Of a DNA stretch of 64,000 bases, positions 8,398 through 17,332 are shown one piece after another (position 1 is the stretch's first letter; every line of letters begins with the position of its first letter). The DNA is from CBDUVZ01 sp965370805. GTDB taxonomy: Bacteria > Hydrothermota > Tepidihabitantia > Tepidihabitantales > Tepidihabitantaceae. The notes beneath the pieces were generated by a model. The model was not told the origin of the DNA and did no database searches. It saw only the letters and a program-made list of their open reading frames with translations. A program made the position numbers and the translations under genes. The stretch covers positions 4,215 to 68,214 of the forward strand of contig CBDUVZ010000002.1 in the NCBI GenBank assembly GCA_965370805.1, read 5' to 3'.

Positions 8398-9321
8398 TTA
8401 TGCTCCTCGCTCAACCAGCAGGCTCAGGCCTTCGGGAAACGAAAGCAACTGCTTGAGCCCGACCTTGCCGGTCAACACCTTGATGCTTGCCAGTGAGTGC
8501 TTTACGTCTCCCGGCCTCGGCGGGTCGAAGATTGGCTCGATGCTCCGGTCCAGCAGCCGGCACAACTCGCTGACCAGGAACTTCAGGGTGTAGCGCTTGC
8601 CCACACCCACGTTGCTCACCAGGAACCCATCAATCTGTGCAGTGCATGCCGCCAGGTTGGCGGCCACCACGTTCGCGACCGGCGTGAAATCCCGCGACTG
8701 TTCGCCGTCACCGTATACTACCGGCTGCCGCCGGTCCCGGATTGCGGTCAGGAACTTCGGAATGACCGCCGCGTACTGGCTCGCCGGGTTCTGCCGCGGG
8801 CCGAACACGTTGAAGTACCGCAGGGCGACCGCTTCCAAGCCATACACCTGGCTGAACACCCGCGCGTAATGCTCACAGGTCAACTTGGACACCGCATATG
8901 GTGATTTCGGGTTCGGAGTCATCTCCTCGTGTTTGGGCAGGGTCTCCGAGTCACCGTAGATCGAAGAAGAGGAAGCCAGCACCACCCGCCGAGCCCCGCA
9001 CTCAATCGCGGCCTTGAGCACATTCAGGGTCCCGGTGATGTTCGCTTCATGGGTAGCGAACGGATCGGCAATCGAGCGCGGCACCGACGGCAACGCCGCT
9101 TGGTGAAGCACGTAATCCACGTCCCGGCACGCGGACATGACCGTAAACGGGTTCCGGATGTCTCCTTCAATCAGGTCGATGTCTTTGAGAAACGGCTCGA
9201 CATTGGACCGTCGGCCGGTAGAGAAGTTATCCAGAACCCGGATGTCCTGCTTCCTGCCGACCAGTTCCTCAACGATGTTCGAGCCGATGAATCCGGCTCC
9301 CCCGGTAACCAGGTATCGCAC
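8398..9321 (-). CDS. NAD-dependent sugar-nucleotide epimerase/dehydratase
   Basis: A 307-residue short-chain dehydrogenase of the UDP-hexose 4-epimerase/WbpP type. It has the Rossmann motif VTGGAGFIGSNIVEEL at the N-terminus, LASSSSIYG and the catalytic SPYAVSK (Y-x3-K), followed by LRYFNVFGPRQNP. The chosen start is GTG 9321, 7 nt after a GGAGGAGG site; an ATG six codons earlier would place the ribosome site inside the gene. It is the first gene of the polysaccharide operon and supplies an activated sugar. Substrate not determinable. Confidence 0.88.
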   Translation of the reverse strand: MRYLVTGGAGFIGSNIVEELVGRKQDIRVLDNFSTGRRSNVEPFLKDIDLIEGDIRNPFTVMSACRDVDYVLHQAALPSVPRSIADPFATHEANITGTLNVLKAAIECGARRVVLASSSSIYGDSETLPKHEEMTPNPKSPYAVSKLTCEHYARVFSQVYGLEAVALRYFNVFGPRQNPASQYAAVIPKFLTAIRDRRQPVVYGDGEQSRDFTPVANVVAANLAACTAQIDGFLVSNVGVGKRYTLKFLVSELCRLLDRSIEPIFDPPRPGDVKHSLASIKVLTGKVGLKQLLSFPEGLSLLVERGA

Positions 9322-9471
9322 GATGCTTCCTCCTCCCACTGCTCCGCGAGTCGTCCCTTAGGCCGACTCAGTTATCGGTCTGCTGAGGCATAGTCCTCAG
9401 TTTTCCATCTCACTTGTCGCATCGCAGATACTGACCGAACGGACCCTCTTGCCGCAAGACTGACGCACTGG

Positions 9472-9500
9472 ATTATATCGACAACGCCCGCCAATGTCAA
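9472..9500 (-). promoter_or_regulatory. Consensus sigma-70 promoter of the polysaccharide operon
   Basis: On the minus strand TTGACA (9495-9500), 17 nt, TATAAT (9472-9477): a perfect consensus. The predicted start is near 9465, giving a leader of about 145 nt before GTG 9321. Confidence 0.8.
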
Positions 9501-9596
9501 ACAGTTATGGAGGAAATCCGCCTCCGGGGGTGCGACAGCGGAAATGCCGAAGTGCGGATTCGGAAATCGACCTCGCGGGGAAACACAAATACGCAA

Positions 9597-9625
9597 TTGA
9601 CAGTGCACGCTGAATTGTGTAATAT
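9597..9625 (+). promoter_or_regulatory. Sigma-70 promoter of the giant kelch-like gene
   Basis: TTGACA (9597-9602), 17 nt, TAATAT (9620-9625). The leader to ATG 9753 is about 120 nt and ends in AAGGAGG. Confidence 0.75.
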
Positions 9626-9752
9626 CCTCTAGCTTGGGCTCTTGGGTTCGGTCCCAGCATCATATCGTTACATCTGTCGAGAAGCGATGGTACCCGGCTT
9701 CCGGGTTCAAGCTTCTGGGGCGCAGGATGACACTGAAAAGAAGGAGGTCTGC

Positions 9753-12700
9753 ATGTTCATACGAACGCTGCTCACCGGCTGCCTGGTCATTACGTTGGCT
9801 GGGGCCGTTTCCGTCGAGGCGCCATTCGTCGAAGTCCCTGGTCGTATTATGCCCGATGGCGGCGGTGGGCCGGATGCGTGGGGCTACACCTGGCTGGACA
9901 GCGACACAAGTTGTCCGGGCGCACCGGTCTACAACTGGATCGATATCACCCGGTTGCCGGGAGTCATCCACTGCTCCACACTGGTGGATGACAATGTTGC
10001 CGGTCCGCTCTCGATGGGGATTGAGTTTCCTCTCTACTGGCATACCTACTCCAATTTCTACCTCGGTTCAAACGGCTACATCTCATTTGACGACGACTAC
10101 AACGCATCGCATCCTTTTCGAGATATCCCCAATGTACTGCACCCCAACAATGTAATCGCCCCGCTGCTGTCCGACCTCAATCCTGGGAATCTGCCGGCGC
10201 GCAAGGGTTACTTCTACTGGCACAACGACACCCGGGATACGTTCATCATCCAGTGCGAAAGCGTTCCGTTCTGGGGCGTGCCTACGAGCAACAACACATT
10301 TCAGATTATCCTGTCCCAGTCCGACAGCACTATCACCTACCAGTACAAAGAGCAGACCGGGGCGCCTTACCTCGGTTGGACTCCGGGGAACGCCACCGTC
10401 GGGATTGAGAATATCGTCGGGCTGGTCGGGCTCCGTTACCTCTACGGCAACACGCCGTCACAGAATGACATCCATCCCGGGCTGGCGATTCGGTTCACGC
10501 CGCCGGCCACGACGAGTCACCGATTCCACGACATGATGGTCAAATGGGCGATGAACTCGAAATCCGGGGGGATGTTCCTCCATGACGCCCCGATTCAGCC
10601 GGCCAGTATCAGGGCCTGCTTCCTGAATGCCGGCAACCAGATTGCCTACGACGATTCGATGTTCGCCGAGATCCGGGACCTGGGGGGCACTCTGGTGTTC
10701 GCGGAGTCGGCCTGGACCGAGGAAATGCGGGTCGGCGAGCAAGTCATCCATACCTTCGGTGACTGGACGCCGCCGGACACCGGGTTCTACATCCTGAAGG
10801 TCAAGTCGCGAATGGTAGGAGACGAATGGGCCGGGGACGACTCCGTGCTCGTCGAGATCCACGTTGTCAACTACACCTTCCCGACCACACTCTACTACGA
10901 TGCGGACCGCACCGGTTCGGTCAGCCTGTCCGGGCCTCACGGGTTCGGGACCAAGTTCATTCCGCCCCGCTTCCCGGTCCGTATCGACGAGCTCTACTAC
11001 TACTTCACGAGTGCCGGAGCCCAGTGCACTGTCTACGTCTATGACGACGACGGGCCCAACGGCGCGCCCGGGACCGTACTCCTCGACTCGGTCATTACCA
11101 CGGTCGCCGGTTGGAACTCAGTCGACATCCAGGCCTGCAGCGTCAACGTCCAGTCCGGCGGCTTCTACGTCTGCTACATGACAAACACCGCCGGCAACCC
11201 CCGCATCGGACTCGACAACACGCTCCCGCACGCCCGGCGCAGTCTCGAGTTCACCGGCCGCTGGGCGGAATTCCGGTGGAATGAAACCCAGGACTTCCTG
11301 ATTCGAGCCAAAGTAGGCCAGGGTACGCCCACCCATGATATCGCGGTCACCGAGATGCTCCAGCCCTCCGGCAACCACGACTCCGGCGACGTTGTCATAC
11401 CTATCGCCCGCATTCAGAACAACGGCATGTTCCACGAAAACGGGTTCAACGTCACCTTCACGATAACCGGCTCAGGCTACCAGCAGACACGCACCTGCTC
11501 CCTCAACCGCGGCACCTCGGACACCGTCGCCTTCCCCCCCTGGACCGCGATGCCCGGGTACGGCTACGTCCCCCGATGCTCCATCCACCTCGCCGCCGAC
11601 GTCAACCCCGTCAACGACACCATCAGCGGCGCACCCTTTGACGTCTACGGCCGCGACGTCGGTACGGCCGCTATCCTCGCGCCCCGCGACACTACCAACT
11701 ACGGGGACGTTATCACCCCAGAGGCAGAAATACTCAACTACGGCAACAGCGCCGAAGACTTCCTCGTCCGCTTCAAGATACCCGGCGCAGGCTATCAAGA
11801 CTCGGCCAACGTCCACCTCGGAGTCGGCGAAAGTGACACGGTTACCTTCGACACCTGGCTCGCGGACACGGTCGGAAATCCCCCCGCCATGACCTGCTCC
11901 ACCGAACTCGGCACCGACATGAACCCCGACAACGACCGTGCCACCGCCCCCCTCTTCATCCGCTACGCTGATGTCGGGGCCATCCAAATCCTCCAGCCCG
12001 TCGGCAGCTACGACACCCTCACCACAATCATCCCCTCCGCCCGGGTCACCAACGTCGGCAACGCGCCCGAGACCTTCAAGGCATTCCTCACGGTCAACGA
12101 CCCCACAGTCGATGCCCCTGTCTACTCCGAATCGCTCAATGTCCTACTCCACCCCGACGTCGATTCGACGGTGATCTTCCCGCCCACACGCTTCCACGTC
12201 ATCGGCACCCATACGGCCAAATGCTCGGTCCATGTGGGATGGGAACAAGACTGGACCAACAACGTCATCGACAACGACTTCCAGATCATCCCCACCATCC
12301 CGCACAACGTCACCGCCCAACGCATCCTCGCCCCGACCGGGACGATCGACAGCGGCGCAGTAGTAACGCCAAGCGTTATCGTCCGCAACACAGGACTCAG
12401 CACCGAAACCTTCGACGTCCACTTCACCATCGACCCCGGATACCACGACTCGGCAACCGTCTCCGCCCTCCCCCCCGCCACATCGGACACGGTAGAATTC
12501 GCGGACTGGACCGCCCAACCCCGCGACAGCACAACCGCCACCGCCTGGACCCTACTCATCGGCGACGAAATGCCGGAAGACGATACGACCAGCCTCCGGC
12601 TCCTCGTCCAGGTCCGCGACGTCGGGGTTGAGCAGGTCATCTCACCGGTGGGTACGCTGCCGGTGGATACCATCGTCTATCCCGAGTGCCGAGTCCGCAA

Positions 12701-14549
12701 CTACGGCAACACGACCGAGACCTTCGACGTCGAATTCCGCATCGGCCACTACCTCGGCACGGCCACCGCGACCGCACTCGCACCCGGCAACACCCAAGAC
12801 CTCGTGATGAGCCAGCCCTACACCACCCAAGTCGGCGTATGGCTCGACCGCGCCCGCACCACCCTCACCGGTGACATCAACCCCGCCAACGACCTCGCAC
12901 TCGACACCCTCTGGGTCCCCGGCCCCGTCACCCACGACGTCGGCGTCGACGAAATACTCGCCCCAGTCGGCACCGTCAACCCCGGCCAGACCATCACCCC
13001 CAGCGCCCGCGTCGCCAACTACGGCGACCAGACCGAGACCTTCCGGGCTTACTTCGCAATCTACGACACGACCACCGACGCCCAAGTCTACGACGAATCG
13101 CTCCACGTCACCCTCGCCCCAGTCACGGACACAACCCTCCCCTACCCCGACGTCAGCTTCACACTCCAAGGCCCCTACACCACCCACTGCTCCACCTACC
13201 TCCCCACCGACCAGAACCAACTCAACAACGTCAAAACCGGCCAATTCCACGTCAAACTCCAACTCCCCTGGGACCCCGGCTGGCACGAAGTCCAACCCAT
13301 ACCACTCCAGCCCAGCGGCAAACCAGTCAAACGCGGCGCTTGGGCCACCCACAACCACGGCGACGACCTCATCTACACCGCCAAAGGCTACAAAACCACC
13401 GACTACTACTCCTACAACCCCCTCGCCAACACCTGGAATACCCTCACCGGCATGCCCTACCAACGCCACACCAACCCCAAATGGGCCAGAAAAGTCCCCC
13501 GCAAAGGCTCCAAAGGCGCAGCCGACGGCGACAACTACATCTACGTCACCCAAGGCAACAACACCCTCGGATTCTGGCGCTACGACATCGACCTCGACTC
13601 CTGGACAACACTCCACGACATCCCCGCCGGACCCAACAACAAGAAAGTCAAAGGCGGCACCGACCTCGCCTACCTAGTCCGCGACGACGGCCAAGCCTAC
13701 ATCTACCTCCTCAAAGGCTACCGCACCGAATTCTACCGCTACCACATCACAGCCAACACCTGGCAAACCCTCGCCCCCGCCCCCACCGGCAAACGCGCCA
13801 AATGGGGCAGAGGCTCCTGGCTCATCGCCCAAAACCAAACCGCCACCACCCTCTACGCCCACAAAGCCAAATACAACGAACTCTGGTCCTACGACGTCCC
13901 CGCCGACTCCTGGGACCAACAACTCACCGGCATGCCCTACGTCGGAATGCAAGGCCGCAAAAAGAAATCCAAAGACGGCGGCTCCGCCGACTGGTACGAC
14001 AGCGAAATCTACGCCCTCAAAGGCGGCAACACCAACGAATTCTGGAAGTACACCCCAACCACCGACACCTGGACCGAGCTCGATTCGATGCCGACGATGG
14101 GCTCCACCGGCAGGAAGAAACGAGTCAAGTACGGCGCTGACCTCGTCAACTACGCCGGCTACCCCGCGTTCTTCTCGCTCAAAGGCAACAAGACGCGCGA
14201 AATGTGGCGCTACTACTTCGGCTCGGCGGTGCTGGCTGTTCAGCCTCGCCCCGGTCGCGGCGGCGTCCTGGCCGAACCGTCATCGGGCATTCGGCAATCG
14301 TCATTCGACATTACCCCCAACCCGCTTGCGGGTGGATTCGCCACGCTGCGCTACAGCCTGCCCAGGGTCGGACACGCAACGGCGAGCATCTACGACGCTA
14401 CGGGTCGTGCCGTCACACAACAGACGGTACTTGCCGGTCGTACCGGGGCTGTCAATCTCGATCTGCGTTCGCTCAGCGCGGGAGTGTACCTGGTGCGGTT
14501 CGAAGCCGGCGGCTTCAGCACCACGAGAAAGCTTGTACTGCAGCGTTAG
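9753..14549 (+). CDS. Giant secreted CARDB-like/kelch-like protein with sorting domain
   Basis: A 1598-residue exported protein. Start is ATG 9753, 5 nt after AAGGAGG. Order: signal peptide (LLTGCLVITLAGAVSVEA); a nidogen-like beta domain (FYLGSNGYISFDDDY, about 95-250); a jelly-roll-like segment (about 370-520); seven or eight CARDB-like modules of about 95 residues, each with an I-L-P-x-G...NYG...F motif (about 530-1170); a kelch-like propeller (about 1175-1500) with repeated KGNNTxxFWRY and KKVKGG strings; and a C-terminal sorting domain beginning ITPNPLAGG and ending RKLVLQR. It is paralogous to the gene at 24231-27011. Base and codon use change sharply between about 11.4 and 14.06 kb. 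A translated heptamer repeat (14285-14312) forms the linker to the sorting domain. Function unknown; a surface adhesion or stalk role is inference. Confidence 0.8.
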   Translation: MFIRTLLTGCLVITLAGAVSVEAPFVEVPGRIMPDGGGGPDAWGYTWLDSDTSCPGAPVYNWIDITRLPGVIHCSTLVDDNVAGPLSMGIEFPLYWHTYSNFYLGSNGYISFDDDYNASHPFRDIPNVLHPNNVIAPLLSDLNPGNLPARKGYFYWHNDTRDTFIIQCESVPFWGVPTSNNTFQIILSQSDSTITYQYKEQTGAPYLGWTPGNATVGIENIVGLVGLRYLYGNTPSQNDIHPGLAIRFTPPATTSHRFHDMMVKWAMNSKSGGMFLHDAPIQPASIRACFLNAGNQIAYDDSMFAEIRDLGGTLVFAESAWTEEMRVGEQVIHTFGDWTPPDTGFYILKVKSRMVGDEWAGDDSVLVEIHVVNYTFPTTLYYDADRTGSVSLSGPHGFGTKFIPPRFPVRIDELYYYFTSAGAQCTVYVYDDDGPNGAPGTVLLDSVITTVAGWNSVDIQACSVNVQSGGFYVCYMTNTAGNPRIGLDNTLPHARRSLEFTGRWAEFRWNETQDFLIRAKVGQGTPTHDIAVTEMLQPSGNHDSGDVVIPIARIQNNGMFHENGFNVTFTITGSGYQQTRTCSLNRGTSDTVAFPPWTAMPGYGYVPRCSIHLAADVNPVNDTISGAPFDVYGRDVGTAAILAPRDTTNYGDVITPEAEILNYGNSAEDFLVRFKIPGAGYQDSANVHLGVGESDTVTFDTWLADTVGNPPAMTCSTELGTDMNPDNDRATAPLFIRYADVGAIQILQPVGSYDTLTTIIPSARVTNVGNAPETFKAFLTVNDPTVDAPVYSESLNVLLHPDVDSTVIFPPTRFHVIGTHTAKCSVHVGWEQDWTNNVIDNDFQIIPTIPHNVTAQRILAPTGTIDSGAVVTPSVIVRNTGLSTETFDVHFTIDPGYHDSATVSALPPATSDTVEFADWTAQPRDSTTATAWTLLIGDEMPEDDTTSLRLLVQVRDVGVEQVISPVGTLPVDTIVYPECRVRNYGNTTETFDVEFRIGHYLGTATATALAPGNTQDLVMSQPYTTQVGVWLDRARTTLTGDINPANDLALDTLWVPGPVTHDVGVDEILAPVGTVNPGQTITPSARVANYGDQTETFRAYFAIYDTTTDAQVYDESLHVTLAPVTDTTLPYPDVSFTLQGPYTTHCSTYLPTDQNQLNNVKTGQFHVKLQLPWDPGWHEVQPIPLQPSGKPVKRGAWATHNHGDDLIYTAKGYKTTDYYSYNPLANTWNTLTGMPYQRHTNPKWARKVPRKGSKGAADGDNYIYVTQGNNTLGFWRYDIDLDSWTTLHDIPAGPNNKKVKGGTDLAYLVRDDGQAYIYLLKGYRTEFYRYHITANTWQTLAPAPTGKRAKWGRGSWLIAQNQTATTLYAHKAKYNELWSYDVPADSWDQQLTGMPYVGMQGRKKKSKDGGSADWYDSEIYALKGGNTNEFWKYTPTTDTWTELDSMPTMGSTGRKKRVKYGADLVNYAGYPAFFSLKGNKTREMWRYYFGSAVLAVQPRPGRGGVLAEPSSGIRQSSFDITPNPLAGGFATLRYSLPRVGHATASIYDATGRAVTQQTVLAGRTGAVNLDLRSLSAGVYLVRFEAGGFSTTRKLVLQR
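11400..14060 (+). other. Region of abrupt A+C-rich codon use inside one gene
   Basis: In this stretch the coding strand becomes strongly A+C rich, most extreme at 13.2-14.05 kb: Pro is nearly always CCC, Leu CTC, Ala GCC, Lys AAA, Gln CAA and Glu GAA. Before about 11.3 kb and after 14.07 kb the gene uses the CCG/CTG/AAG-type codons of its neighbours. The protein motifs continue unbroken across both borders. A side effect is a 324-codon open frame on the opposite strand (12642-13616). Confidence 0.75.
14285..14312 (+). repeat. Heptanucleotide repeat, translated in a linker
   Basis: Four GGCATTC-like units, encoding SGIRQSSFD between the propeller and the sorting domain of the giant protein. 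Confidence 0.6.
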
Positions 14550-14564
14550 TCGCTGAGAACACTT

Positions 14565-14596
14565 GAGAAGGGACGGCAGTGATGCCGTCCCTTCTC
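14565..14596. terminator. Bidirectional hairpin between convergent genes
   Basis: A perfect 14-bp stem (GAGAAGGGACGGCA) with a GTGA loop starts 16 bp after the stop of the plus-strand gene and 17 bp beyond the stop of the minus-strand PAC2 gene. It lacks a T-run on either side, so termination efficiency is uncertain. Confidence 0.7.
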
Positions 14597-14612
14597 AGGA
14601 ATGTGGCCGGAA

Positions 14613-15587
14613 CTACTCGTCGCGCTGGTTTCTCTTCTTGTCGAACAGGTCAAGGAAGCGGTCTTCGTAGAGTTCAAACAGGCCCCAGCGGTCAAGCTGT
14701 TGTTTGAGCAGCCCGGCTTTCGAGCGGTCGTGCTGGACAAGTTCAAAAAGGCTCTCGATCCGGTCCATCGCTTCGTGGGGCTCCACTTCGTGGGGCCCGG
14801 GCTGTTCTCCGTCTTCGGCGGCTCCTTCCCCGGCCCGGATGTCCTGTTGGGAACCCTGTCTCATAGCCTGGAGCGCGGCGTTGACCCTTGATTCGAACTC
14901 ACCCAGCAGCTTATCGACTTCGGCTATCGAGCGGTCGATTCCGGTCATGTCAACGGCCGTATTGAGGATCCGCTCGAATACACGCACAATGGCCTTCGAG
15001 GACTTGGGGTTCGGGGTGTGAACCGCATACTGCGGCATGGTAGCCAGGAAGCAGGCGGCAGAAAGGTTCCTTGACCCTGCCAGCCCGAGCAGGAGACCGT
15101 TCAGGCCGGAGATGCGGCCCTGAGCCAGGGGTTTGACACCGTAGCTGGCGAAACTTCCTTTCAACCGGTCGCCGGTAGCCACGCCGAATACTTCGACCGA
15201 GTCGCGGAAACTCATGGGCACCGCGAAGGCGGCCCCGGTGTAGACGGTCCTGACTCCGTGCCGCTGGGCGAAATCCAGCAGCTCATCGGCAATGGCCATT
15301 CCCGCCTCGCCTCCGGCCTGGCTCTCACCTTCGAAGATCAGAACCGGCGGGTCCTCAATGAGATAGATGTTATGGTCCGGCGGCGACGGTATCCGGCCGA
15401 TGCCGTTTTCGACATCGACCGCCTCGGGAAAGAAGTACCGGGTCACGTCGATCCGGGCGCATAACGATCCCTTGAGTTTCTTCCGCAGGTAGGCGGCTGC
15501 CCCGAAGCCGACGTTACCCATGCCGGGCCAACCGGCAATCAGCACCGGGATGTCGGACCTGATTTCCTTCTCTGTTCTTATCGGCAT
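14613..15587 (-). CDS. PAC2-family protein
   Basis: A 324-residue protein of the PAC2 (proteasome assembly chaperone 2-like) superfamily, widespread in archaea and some bacteria with unclear function. Family features are IAGWPGMGNVGFGAAAYL near the N-terminus, LIFEGESQAGG, VYTGAAFAVPM and the ISGLNGLLLGLAG core. The last 110 residues are charged and partly helical, with GEFESRVNAALQ and DLFDKKRNQRDE. ATG 15587 follows AAGGAG. It lies 52 bp after murJ and is probably cotranscribed with it. Confidence 0.8.
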   Translation of the reverse strand: MPIRTEKEIRSDIPVLIAGWPGMGNVGFGAAAYLRKKLKGSLCARIDVTRYFFPEAVDVENGIGRIPSPPDHNIYLIEDPPVLIFEGESQAGGEAGMAIADELLDFAQRHGVRTVYTGAAFAVPMSFRDSVEVFGVATGDRLKGSFASYGVKPLAQGRISGLNGLLLGLAGSRNLSAACFLATMPQYAVHTPNPKSSKAIVRVFERILNTAVDMTGIDRSIAEVDKLLGEFESRVNAALQAMRQGSQQDIRAGEGAAEDGEQPGPHEVEPHEAMDRIESLFELVQHDRSKAGLLKQQLDRWGLFELYEDRFLDLFDKKRNQRDE

Positions 15588-15639
15588 AGTCGCATCTCCT
15601 TAGACGCATCCCGTGGGTTTTCGATTGTGGATTTCCGCA

Positions 15640-17262
15640 TCATCTCTCCCGGTGGCGCTGCCGGTGCAGCAACTGGGCGAAGGCGTTCTTGACTTCGGTG
15701 ATACGCAGCACCCGGGACAGGAAGTAGTAGCCGCCGACCCCGAGCACGCCGGCGAGCAGGACCTGACCGGCCTGGGTCCAGATTTGGTCCGAACCGACGC
15801 AGGTTTCCTTACCGACGCAGGTTTCGTAGATACGGGATGTTACGTATGCCAGGATGCCCGCACCCAGCGACGCAGCCAGGACGCGCAGGGTCACGGAAGC
15901 AAGTTGTCTTCCGTGCAGGCCGCCGGTCCTCCGGCGCAGCAGGACGAAGAGAACGGTAAGGTTGAGGACCCCGGTGAATGCCGCGGCGAGCGGAAAAGAC
16001 CGGAATCCGATGAAGCGCATCAGCGCCAGGTTGATCACGATATTGACCGCCACCACTCCGACTGCCACCAGGGCCGGGGTTTTCGTGTCGCCGAGCGAAT
16101 AGAACCCGGCCGCGCAGTTGCGGGTGGCGGCCGCGGCCCAGATGCCCAAACAGTAGAGCATCAAAGCCTGGGCGGTCAGGGTCGTATCCGCGGCGGTAAA
16201 CCGGCCGTGCTGGTAGATGAGGCGGACAACCGGATGCGCCAGGACCAGGAGCAGAATCGCGGCCGGAATGGTCAGCGCGGCGACCAGTCCCATTGCATGG
16301 CGAAACCGGTCCCGGATGGCCGCGGCCGACTGGCCTGCGGCCTGGTGTGAGTATTCGGCAAGCGCAACCGACCCGATAGCGGCCCCGAACAAACCCGCTG
16401 GCAGGTGCTGAATCCGGTACGCGTAGCTCACCCAGGTGACCGAGCCCTGGGCGAGAAACGTCAGCAGGAAGGTGTTGATGAGGAAGTTCACCTGCCAGGT
16501 GGCATAGCCGAAGACCATTGGAATCCACCGGGTGAAGACCCGGCGCAGTTCGGGATTCCTGAAATCAAGCACGGGCCGATAGCGGAATCCGTGCCGGTAC
16601 AACCGGGGAACCTGGACCAGGAACTGGGCGACTGACCCGAGCGTTACACCGCACGCCATACCGAGAATCGGGTTGAGCCCGCGCGCCCGGAACCAACCGT
16701 AAGCCAGGAGCGGCACGAGAATAGAGACGACATTGAACGCAGCCGGAGCCACCGCGGGAGTGAAGAACGTCCCGCAGGCGTTCAGGATTCCCATCGCCCA
16801 GGCCGCAAACACAACGAACAGCAGGAATGGGAACATGACCCGGGTGAGGAGTACGGTGAGTTGGAGCTTGTCCGGCTGGTCTGCGAACCCCATCGCTACG
16901 AGCCGGACGACCTGGGGTGTGAAAACAATGCCGACAAGAACGACGACTCCAAGAACCAGGGCCAGGGCATTGAGCATACTGGCGGCGAACAGCCAGGTTT
17001 TCTCGCGGTCTTCCTCTTTCAGGCTCCGGACCAAAGCCGGGACGAACGCGGCGGAAAGCGCGCTCTCGGCAAACAGGTCGCGGAAGAAATTAGGGATGCG
17101 GAACGCGACATTGAAAGCATCGGTGGCGAACCCGACACCGAACAGACCGGCGAACACCGATTCCCGGACCAGGCCGAGGACGCGGGAAGCCAGGGTGCCG
17201 ATTGAGAACAGTCCGACCCGACGGGTGAATCGAGCTTCGGTCGAGTCGGCTTCAGGGACCAT
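15640..17262 (-). CDS. murJ: MurJ/MviN lipid II flippase
   Basis: A 540-residue MOP-superfamily flippase that moves lipid II across the inner membrane for peptidoglycan synthesis. About 14 helices are visible. The N-terminal SIGTLASRVLGLVRE, FRIPNFFRDLFAESALSAAFVP and later YAYRIQHLPAGLFGAAIGSVALAEYS are hallmark MurJ segments. The start is ATG 17262 (MVPEADSTEARFTRRVGLFS); the frame is open 143 codons further, but that sequence has no family character. No Shine-Dalgarno is present, and a -10 box ends 6 nt before the ATG, so the mRNA is probably leaderless. Confidence 0.93.
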   Translation of the reverse strand: MVPEADSTEARFTRRVGLFSIGTLASRVLGLVRESVFAGLFGVGFATDAFNVAFRIPNFFRDLFAESALSAAFVPALVRSLKEEDREKTWLFAASMLNALALVLGVVVLVGIVFTPQVVRLVAMGFADQPDKLQLTVLLTRVMFPFLLFVVFAAWAMGILNACGTFFTPAVAPAAFNVVSILVPLLAYGWFRARGLNPILGMACGVTLGSVAQFLVQVPRLYRHGFRYRPVLDFRNPELRRVFTRWIPMVFGYATWQVNFLINTFLLTFLAQGSVTWVSYAYRIQHLPAGLFGAAIGSVALAEYSHQAAGQSAAAIRDRFRHAMGLVAALTIPAAILLLVLAHPVVRLIYQHGRFTAADTTLTAQALMLYCLGIWAAAATRNCAAGFYSLGDTKTPALVAVGVVAVNIVINLALMRFIGFRSFPLAAAFTGVLNLTVLFVLLRRRTGGLHGRQLASVTLRVLAASLGAGILAYVTSRIYETCVGKETCVGSDQIWTQAGQVLLAGVLGVGGYYFLSRVLRITEVKNAFAQLLHRQRHRER

Positions 17263-17268
17263 CGGTCG

Positions 17269-17296
17269 AGTATAGACAGTTGCCGTTTGCGGACAA
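17269..17296 (-). promoter_or_regulatory. murJ promoter, leaderless type
   Basis: On the minus strand TTGTCC (17291-17296), 16 nt, TATACT (17269-17274), then 6 nt to ATG. Its -35 box is 3 bp from the -35 box of the divergent promoter. Confidence 0.65.
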
Positions 17297-17299
17297 GCA

Positions 17300-17327
17300 T
17301 TGATTTCCGGGCCGTGGATGGTAGATT
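17300..17327 (+). promoter_or_regulatory. Promoter of the CofE-like gene, leaderless type
   Basis: TTGATT (17300-17305), 16 nt, TAGATT (17322-17327), then GAAGC and ATG. No Shine-Dalgarno fits in 5 nt. Confidence 0.65.
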
Positions 17328-17332
17328 GAAGC

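Larger units (their letters stand above)
9322..9752. other. Divergent intergenic region with two consensus promoters
   Basis: This 431-bp gap holds outward-facing promoters for the polysaccharide operon (9472-9500) and for the giant kelch-like gene (9597-9625). Both transcripts would have leaders of about 120-145 nt. The polysaccharide leader can form small hairpins at 9383-9400 (CTGAGG/CCTCAG) and 9363-9378 (CCGA/TCGG). A degenerate heptamer-like stretch lies at 9541-9570. No gene or known riboswitch is seen. Confidence 0.7.

Noticed and set aside
9322..9471. Cyclic-di-GMP or other riboswitch in the polysaccharide leader
   Set aside because: Hairpins are present, but none of the conserved motifs I know could be found.
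12642..13616. 324-codon minus-strand frame rich in Gly and Val
   Set aside because: Produced by the A+C-rich codon use of the plus-strand kelch-like gene.
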